Origin: Trinickia terrae
GTDB taxonomy: Bacteria > Pseudomonadota > Gammaproteobacteria > Burkholderiales > Burkholderiaceae
DNA: 64,000 nucleotides
NCBI RefSeq assembly: GCF_005144415.1
Contig: NZ_SWJE01000011.1
Location: 1 to 64,000 of the forward strand
Direction: 5' to 3'
Part shown: piece after piece, positions 61,698 through 64,000 of the stretch
How positions within the stretch are numbered: the stretch's first letter is position 1
Layout of the letters: every line of letters begins with the position of its first letter
The notes under the pieces: generated by a model
What the model saw: only the letters and a program-made list of their open reading frames with translations
The model's database searches: none
What the model was told of the DNA's origin: nothing
Position numbers and translations under genes: made by a program

Positions 61698-62477
61698 TCA
61701 GGCGGCGCGCTCATGTGTCGAATATACCCATTCCCGGGCGGCCTGGGCGAACCCTTCGGCCTCGCCGATCGCGTCGCCGATCAGGATCACGGCCGGGCTG
61801 CCGAAGCCGGCCGCGGCGGCATCGGCAGCCACGCGATCGAGCCGGCTCAAGAGGCGCCGCTCGCGCGAGGTGCCCGCCCACTGGACGACGGCCGCCGGCG
61901 TCGATGCCGCCAGGGTCTCGCCGAGCCGGGCGCAGACGTGCTCGATGCGGCCCATGCCCATGTAGATCGCGAGCGTGGTGCGCGTCGCGGCGAGCGCGGC
62001 CCAGTCCGGCTCGCTGTGGTCCTGCAGGTGGGCGGTGACGAAGGTCACGCCCTGGCAGTGCTCGCGATGCGTGAGCGAGAGGCCGAGCCCCGCCGCCGCC
62101 GCGAAGCCCGACGAAATGCCGTTGACGATCTCGACTTCGATGCCGGCTGCGCGCAGGTCCGTGATTTCTTCGCCCGCGCGGCCGAACAGCAACGCCTCGC
62201 CGCCCTTCACGCGCACGACGTGCAGCCCCTTCGACGCGTAGCGCCGCATCAGCCGCTGGATGAACGCCTGCGGCGTCGACTTGCAGCCGCCGCGCTTGCC
62301 CACGCGGATCACGCGCGCGTTCGGCGCGAGCGTCGCGATCTCCTCGTTCGCGAGATCGTCGAGCAGGAGGACGTCGGCGCGCGCCAGCGCGTTGGCCGCG
62401 CGGATCGTCAGCAGGTCGAGGTCGCCGGGGCCTGCGCTCAGCAGCGTGACTTTGCCGGTCGTGGGCGTCATCGTCAT
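61698..62477 (-). CDS. cobA: Uroporphyrinogen-III C-methyltransferase (siroheme synthesis)
   Basis: A 259-residue SUMT protein: LLSAGPGDLDLLTIRAANAL, VGKRGGCKSTPQ, VRVKGGEALLFGRAGEE, and GISSGFAAAAGLGLSLTHRE. It methylates uroporphyrinogen III twice to precorrin-2, the precursor of siroheme needed by assimilatory nitrite reductase, which explains its place among nas genes. Full length for the family without the CysG N-terminal domains. Confidence 0.92.
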   Translation of the reverse strand: MTMTPTTGKVTLLSAGPGDLDLLTIRAANALARADVLLLDDLANEEIATLAPNARVIRVGKRGGCKSTPQAFIQRLMRRYASKGLHVVRVKGGEALLFGRAGEEITDLRAAGIEVEIVNGISSGFAAAAGLGLSLTHREHCQGVTFVTAHLQDHSEPDWAALAATRTTLAIYMGMGRIEHVCARLGETLAASTPAAVVQWAGTSRERRLLSRLDRVAADAAAAGFGSPAVILIGDAIGEAEGFAQAAREWVYSTHERAA

Positions 62478-62607
62478 GGTGTCCTTCCTGTTGGCAATGA
62501 TGTGTTGTTCAATGTTCTTAGACTCGCTGACAAAACTGGCTTCGGGTTTTTGTTCTTGCTGCTTAGGTTTTCGTGCAACCTTGAATTCGCGCCGGTCCGT
62601 ATAGTCC

Positions 62608-63084
62608 GTCCCTCCCCGGGACCGGGGTCACTTTGGTCTTGCCCAAAGTAACCAAAGGCGTGTCCTGGGCGGACGGCCTGTCCCGGAGGCACTCAGTGCT
62701 GTCCGCGATAGCGGTCTGAGGGCTACCGTCACCGCTCGCCGCACGTCCCGTTAGCACGCGGCACGGAATTGCGCCGATTCGAATCAAACCAATGCTTATG
62801 GTCAGGCTGGGCCCGAAGACCTTTGTCTTGCGATGCTGCTTCATGCGTTCCTGCTGACTTTCAATCGTAGGCGACATGGGGCGAGGCCAAACCAACGTCT
62901 TCACTTTGTTTCGTCGCAAAGCAAGCCCGTGCCGCGTGCTAACGGGACGCGCGGCGAGCGGTGACGCTTGCCCTAGACCGCTATCACTGACAGGACTGAG
63001 TGCTAACGGGCCAAGGCCGTCCGCCCAGGACGCGCTTTTGGTTACTTTTGGCAAGACAAAAGTGACCCCCGCCCCGGGGAGGGG
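62608..63084. repeat. Large inverted repeat between nasA and cobA
   Basis: Left arm 62608-62766 and right arm 62927-63084 are near reverse complements over ~160 bp (e.g. GTCCTGGGCGGACGG left, CCGTCCGCCCAGGAC right; GTTAGCACGCGGCACGG left, CCGTGCCGCGTGCTAAC right), with a ~160-bp loop. Long opposite-strand frames in this region are by-products of the repeat. It resembles dispersed Burkholderiales intergenic repeats. Confidence 0.8.
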
Positions 63085-63146
63085 CAAAGCGTACGGCACG
63101 CCGCGGCGTAAAAAAACCAAAAGCCTCAACCTTGCGATCCTTCGAA

Positions 63147-64000
63147 TCAATGCGCCGCCGCGGCCGGAACGCTCTCATAGAGCCGCCGGATCTCCGGCAC
63201 GCACGAGCCGCACACAGAGCCGCAGCCAAGCGTCGATTTCAATTCGGCGAGGTCCGCGCCTTCCGCGATCTTTGCGGTGATCTGCGATTGCGTGACCTGC
63301 TTGCAGTTGCAGATCACCTTGTCGCGCGGGGGCCGCTTGCCGTCGACGAACACCGCATGGCGCGGGCCGCTCCACGGCGCCGCCTCGCGCAGGCGGTCGA
63401 TCAGCGCCGCCGCGCCGTTCGTGCCGCCGGCCAGCATGAAGCCGTCGATCATGTTGTCGCGCCACGCAACGCGCTTTTCGTGGCCGCGCCGCGCGTCGCG
63501 GTATTCGAGCAGGTCCTCGCCGTGCGGCAGGCCGAGCGCGTCGTGCAGGCGGTTCAGCCACTCGGCCGGCGCGCGCAGGTCGGCCGCCGAGACGATCAGC
63601 ATCTCGTTGCCGTCCGCGTCGGGCTCGATGCGCACCGAGGCGTAGCGGCGCTCGCGCAGGAGCGGCTGCACGGCGGCCTGCAGCGCGAGCGCGTCGCCGC
63701 CTCGCCTGGCGGCCACGAGCCGCCACGGCAGGTCCGCCGCCTGCACGCGCACCGCAGCGTGCTTGAGCTCGGGCTGCGCCGAGTGCGGATCGACGGCGGG
63801 GACCGTGGTCTCGTTGATGCCGCCGCTGTTGAGGAACTGGCCGTTCCAGTGCATCGGCGCGAACACGGTGCCCGAGGCGACGTCGTCCGACACTTGCAGC
63901 GGCAGCACGAGCGCGCCGCGGCGGCTCGCGACCGTGACGAGGTCGCCGTCCTTCAAGCCGCGCCGCGCGGCGTCGGTGCGGTGCATCGTGAGCGCCGGCT
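63147..64000 (-). CDS. nasA: Assimilatory nitrate reductase catalytic subunit, C-terminal part
   Basis: The frame runs off the right edge, so only the last ~284 residues are seen. They include the molybdopterin dinucleotide-binding domain end (GDLVTVASRRGALVLPLQVSDDV, APMHWNGQFLN) and a C-terminal BFD-like [2Fe-2S] domain with four cysteines (VICNCKQV and GCGSVCGSC), as in NasA-type enzymes. It reduces nitrate to nitrite in the cytoplasm. Downstream are cobA, nasT and nasS, after the inverted repeat. Confidence 0.92.
   Translation of the reverse strand, partial: PALTMHRTDAARRGLKDGDLVTVASRRGALVLPLQVSDDVASGTVFAPMHWNGQFLNSGGINETTVPAVDPHSAQPELKHAAVRVQAADLPWRLVAARRGGDALALQAAVQPLLRERRYASVRIEPDADGNEMLIVSAADLRAPAEWLNRLHDALGLPHGEDLLEYRDARRGHEKRVAWRDNMIDGFMLAGGTNGAAALIDRLREAAPWSGPRHAVFVDGKRPPRDKVICNCKQVTQSQITAKIAEGADLAELKSTLGCGSVCGSCVPEIRRLYESVPAAAAH

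Noticed and set aside
62563-63280. Two opposite frames of 134-195 codons between cobA and nasA
   Set aside because: They lie inside the large inverted repeat and translate partly the same DNA in reverse complement; repeat by-products.
1-64000. CRISPR arrays, tRNA genes, insertion sequences and prophage genes
   Set aside because: No regularly spaced repeats of CRISPR type, no tRNA-like cloverleaf and no transposase, integrase or phage structural gene were recognised by eye.

Overview
The window looks like chromosomal DNA from a member of the Burkholderiaceae (Burkholderia sensu lato, e.g. Paraburkholderia, Trinickia or Caballeronia; the genus cannot be fixed from sequence alone). Pointers are high GC with strong third-position bias, a 5S rRNA 3' end of Burkholderia type at the left edge, a Burkholderia-type trimeric porin, a betaproteobacterial Tad locus, and Burkholderiales-type intergenic repeats. 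No phage, insertion sequence, tRNA or CRISPR array was found.

Layout. 1-100: end of an rRNA operon and its terminator. 0.2-20.4 kb: housekeeping, stress and regulatory genes: GlsB-like and MgtC membrane proteins, a metallophosphoesterase, a RutE-like nitroreductase, a GntR regulator overlapping an O-methyltransferase, AlkB, two UspA proteins, a MarR regulator next to a thiolase, an OmpR/EnvZ-type two-component pair, a PPOX flavoprotein, a Blh-type metallo-beta-lactamase-fold protein, a porin, Rnk, a thioredoxin-reductase-like ferredoxin-NADP reductase and an AlkD-type glycosylase. 20.5-28.7 kb: AroP permease, a HipBA toxin-antitoxin pair, a 61-residue orphan, then a leftward series PpnP, HPP-CBS protein, MarR regulator and ClC-CBS channel. 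29.1-37.5 kb: an RND efflux operon (permease, adaptor, outer-membrane factor) followed by a CusRS/IrlRS-like two-component system. 37.5-40.9 kb: an HtrA-like protease with an altered oxyanion-hole residue, and a divergent LysR/quinone-reductase-like pair.

41.0-45.0 kb is an accessory island of visibly lower GC. It holds a decayed PPOX gene, a cytochrome P450, a UbiA-superfamily membrane protein with a divergent first Asp motif, and a decayed beta-propeller-like gene. The P450/UbiA pair is the best candidate in the window for an undescribed (terpenoid) pathway.

45.1-59.4 kb: an orphan histidine-kinase-like protein, then a complete leftward Tad/Flp pilus operon (flp, cpaA, cpaB, cpaC, cpaD, cpaE/tadZ, cpaF/tadA, tadB, tadC, tadD, tadE, tadG). 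It runs directly into a GT2 and a GT87 glycosyltransferase gene, which suggests a lipid-linked sugar pathway tied to the pilus. The flp gene is only 59 codons long. 59.9-64.0 kb: assimilatory nitrate genes in the order nasA (cut by the window edge), cobA, nasT and nasS, with a 160-bp inverted repeat between nasA and cobA.

Several intergenic regions carry clear candidate operators: three 26-bp units before hipB, shared inverted repeats around the MarR/HPP genes, related TATGCA-type sites around the other MarR gene, twin palindromes before the 61-residue orphan, and an inserted hairpin element that separates a response regulator from its kinase and supplies the kinase's ribosome binding site.
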